The notes beneath the pieces were generated by a model. The model did not search any database. It had not been told where the DNA came from and worked only from the letters and a program-made list of their open reading frames with translations. This document shows, piece after piece, positions 7,613-8,641 of a DNA stretch of 8,641 bases. The translations under genes were made by a program, and so were the position numbers. Within the stretch, counting starts at the first letter, position 1. Each line of letters begins with the position of its first letter. The stretch comes from Adhaeribacter sp. Its GTDB lineage: Bacteria > Bacteroidota > Bacteroidia > Cytophagales > Hymenobacteraceae. The DNA is taken from NCBI GenBank assembly GCA_028288395.1, contig JAQBNV010000339.1, positions 1 through 8,641 of the forward strand, given 5' to 3'.

Positions 7613-7647
7613 AAAAACCCGGCGGGTTTTAAAAACCTGCCGGGTTT
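7613..7647 (-). terminator. Rho-independent terminator of the T9SS protein gene
   Basis: An inverted repeat at 7615-7630 and 7632-7647, with core CCCGGCGGG against CCTGCCGGG, pairs throughout with a single G-T wobble. On the minus strand the hairpin ends in five T bases (7617-7613), while on the plus strand only three follow, so the minus-strand gene ending at 7716 is the main client. The hairpin begins about 70 bases after that stop. Confidence 0.82.
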
Positions 7648-7715
7648 AATTAAGCTATTATTTTAATGGCTACACGTATAGAAGATAATTTAAACTATTT
7701 GATATAAGTATGTGG

Positions 7716-8641
7716 CTAAATAAACTGGAATTTCTGGCGGTAGACCCCATCTTTGCCCCAAATGCGAAGGATATACATGCCTTTGGCCAGCCCTGTAAGC
7801 TTCAGGTTGCGTAAGCCGGTTCGCCTGATTTCCTCCCGCTTTACTACCTCGCCCAGCAGGTTTACTACCTCCAACATTACCATACCCATCATATTGATAT
7901 TTTCGGGAATCTGAATAAATAATACATTGGCCGTAGGATTAGGGTAAACTACAAAGTCTGCCTGCTGCCAATTATTACTGTAGTTGAGGTATTTTATCTG
8001 AATATTTTGTGTAAGCGAATCAATACATCCTTGGCTATTGGTTACTACTAATTTAACCGGGAAAGTGCCCGCTTCGCGATACTGGATTACGGGGTCTTTT
8101 GCCTTACTTTCGCCTTTATCACCAAAGTGCCAATGCCAGCTAACCGCCCCGGGCGTTTTATCCTGAAAAGTTATTATGCCATCTACTGCCATGGTGCCGG
8201 GATTAGGGCTATAGGCAAAAGCTACCTGGGTTTTTTGCAACGCTATCGTTACCGGCATCAATGGGCTTTCGTAAAGCGAATCGACATTGCTGACGTAATA
8301 GGTGGTGGTGGTGCTTAGAGGCGGAGTCGTAAAGCTGCTACCCGTGCCCAGATAAGATTCGCGGGCCGAGTCGGCATAGAATCTGAATTTAGTGCCTTTA
8401 CCGGGTGTAATAACAGTTGGCGAGCCCGGGCAGATAGTGTCGTTCAGGAGCAAAGGCAAGGGACTGGTCTTTAATTGCTGATAACGCGCCTGGGCCGTAC
8501 GGGCGCTCCGCTGGAGATCACCTAAGCTATCGCCGGCCACAATGGCAAAAGCCACTACTCTACTTTCGCGAGGCGCCATGTAAGGAATTCTGGCACCCGT
8601 AACAGCTGAAAGGTCGTTTCCTATGCCATTCAAACCCGCTT
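7716..8641 (-). CDS. T9SS-secreted multidomain protein, C-terminal part (partial)
   Basis: This is the C-terminal end of a secreted or surface protein that runs off the right edge; about 307 residues are visible. The TTG at 8633 is only an internal Leu codon, because the frame stays open upstream to the window end. Numbered from that codon, residues 10-55 (AFAIVAGDSLGDLQRSARTAQ) resemble the segment that closes the body of many Bacteroidota secreted proteins, S8 peptidases among them. About 60-131 is an Ig-like domain (ICPGSPTVI to TTTYYVSN). About 133-214 is a PKD domain, with WHWHFGDKGESK and FPVKLVVTNSQGC. From about 227 to the end is a type A sorting domain, starting VYPNPTANVLFI and closing with GMYILRI and KFQFI, which the T9SS cleaves or anchors at the outer membrane. 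The catalytic or binding part lies outside the window, so the function is unknown. The gene is convergent with aconitase and followed by a hairpin terminator. Confidence 0.88.
   Translation of the reverse strand, partial: AGLNGIGNDLSAVTGARIPYMAPRESRVVAFAIVAGDSLGDLQRSARTAQARYQQLKTSPLPLLLNDTICPGSPTVITPGKGTKFRFYADSARESYLGTGSSFTTPPLSTTTTYYVSNVDSLYESPLMPVTIALQKTQVAFAYSPNPGTMAVDGIITFQDKTPGAVSWHWHFGDKGESKAKDPVIQYREAGTFPVKLVVTNSQGCIDSLTQNIQIKYLNYSNNWQQADFVVYPNPTANVLFIQIPENINMMGMVMLEVVNLLGEVVKREEIRRTGLRNLKLTGLAKGMYILRIWGKDGVYRQKFQFI

Overview
The window looks like an ordinary chromosomal segment of a Bacteroidota bacterium, most likely Cytophagales and perhaps Hymenobacteraceae-like (Adhaeribacter or Hymenobacter type); the family-level guess is inference. 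The evidence is a C-terminal type IX secretion (T9SS) sorting domain, a mitochondrial-type aconitase, a TlpA-like thioredoxin lipoprotein, general lack of Shine-Dalgarno sequences, and a TAnnTTTG-type -7 promoter box. Base composition is moderate in genes, and the spacers are very AT-rich.

Layout, left to right. (1) Positions 1-1380, minus strand: an alpha/beta hydrolase and folK (folate synthesis) form a tight two-gene unit with one base between stop and start. It ends in a perfect 46-bp palindrome that acts as a likely terminator and contains the last codons of folK. (2) Positions 1640-2617, plus strand: a long-chain polyprenyl diphosphate synthase, probably making the menaquinone side chain. 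(3) Positions 2618-3324: a gene-poor, AT-rich stretch holding at most one small, doubtful signal-peptide-like ORF and a perfect AT-only inverted repeat. (4) Positions 3325-4575, minus strand: a membrane-anchored lipoprotein with a TlpA/ResA-type thioredoxin domain. (5) Positions 4747-4974, plus strand: a small acidic protein that is probably disordered. (6) Positions 5160-7463, plus strand: aconitate hydratase of the TCA cycle, with a promoter box upstream and a strong terminator downstream. (7) Positions 7716-8641, minus strand: the C-terminal part of a large T9SS-secreted protein with Ig-like, PKD and sorting domains, running off the right edge. It is convergent with aconitase, with two hairpin terminators between them.

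Most genes here are housekeeping (folate, isoprenoid quinone, TCA cycle) or envelope functions and do not form one pathway. I see no mobile element, CRISPR array, defence island, tRNA, rRNA or biosynthetic cluster, and no convincing undescribed multi-gene system. The items most worth a second look are the coding-embedded palindrome at the left end, the small acidic protein upstream of aconitase, and the palindrome overlapping the aconitase -7 box.
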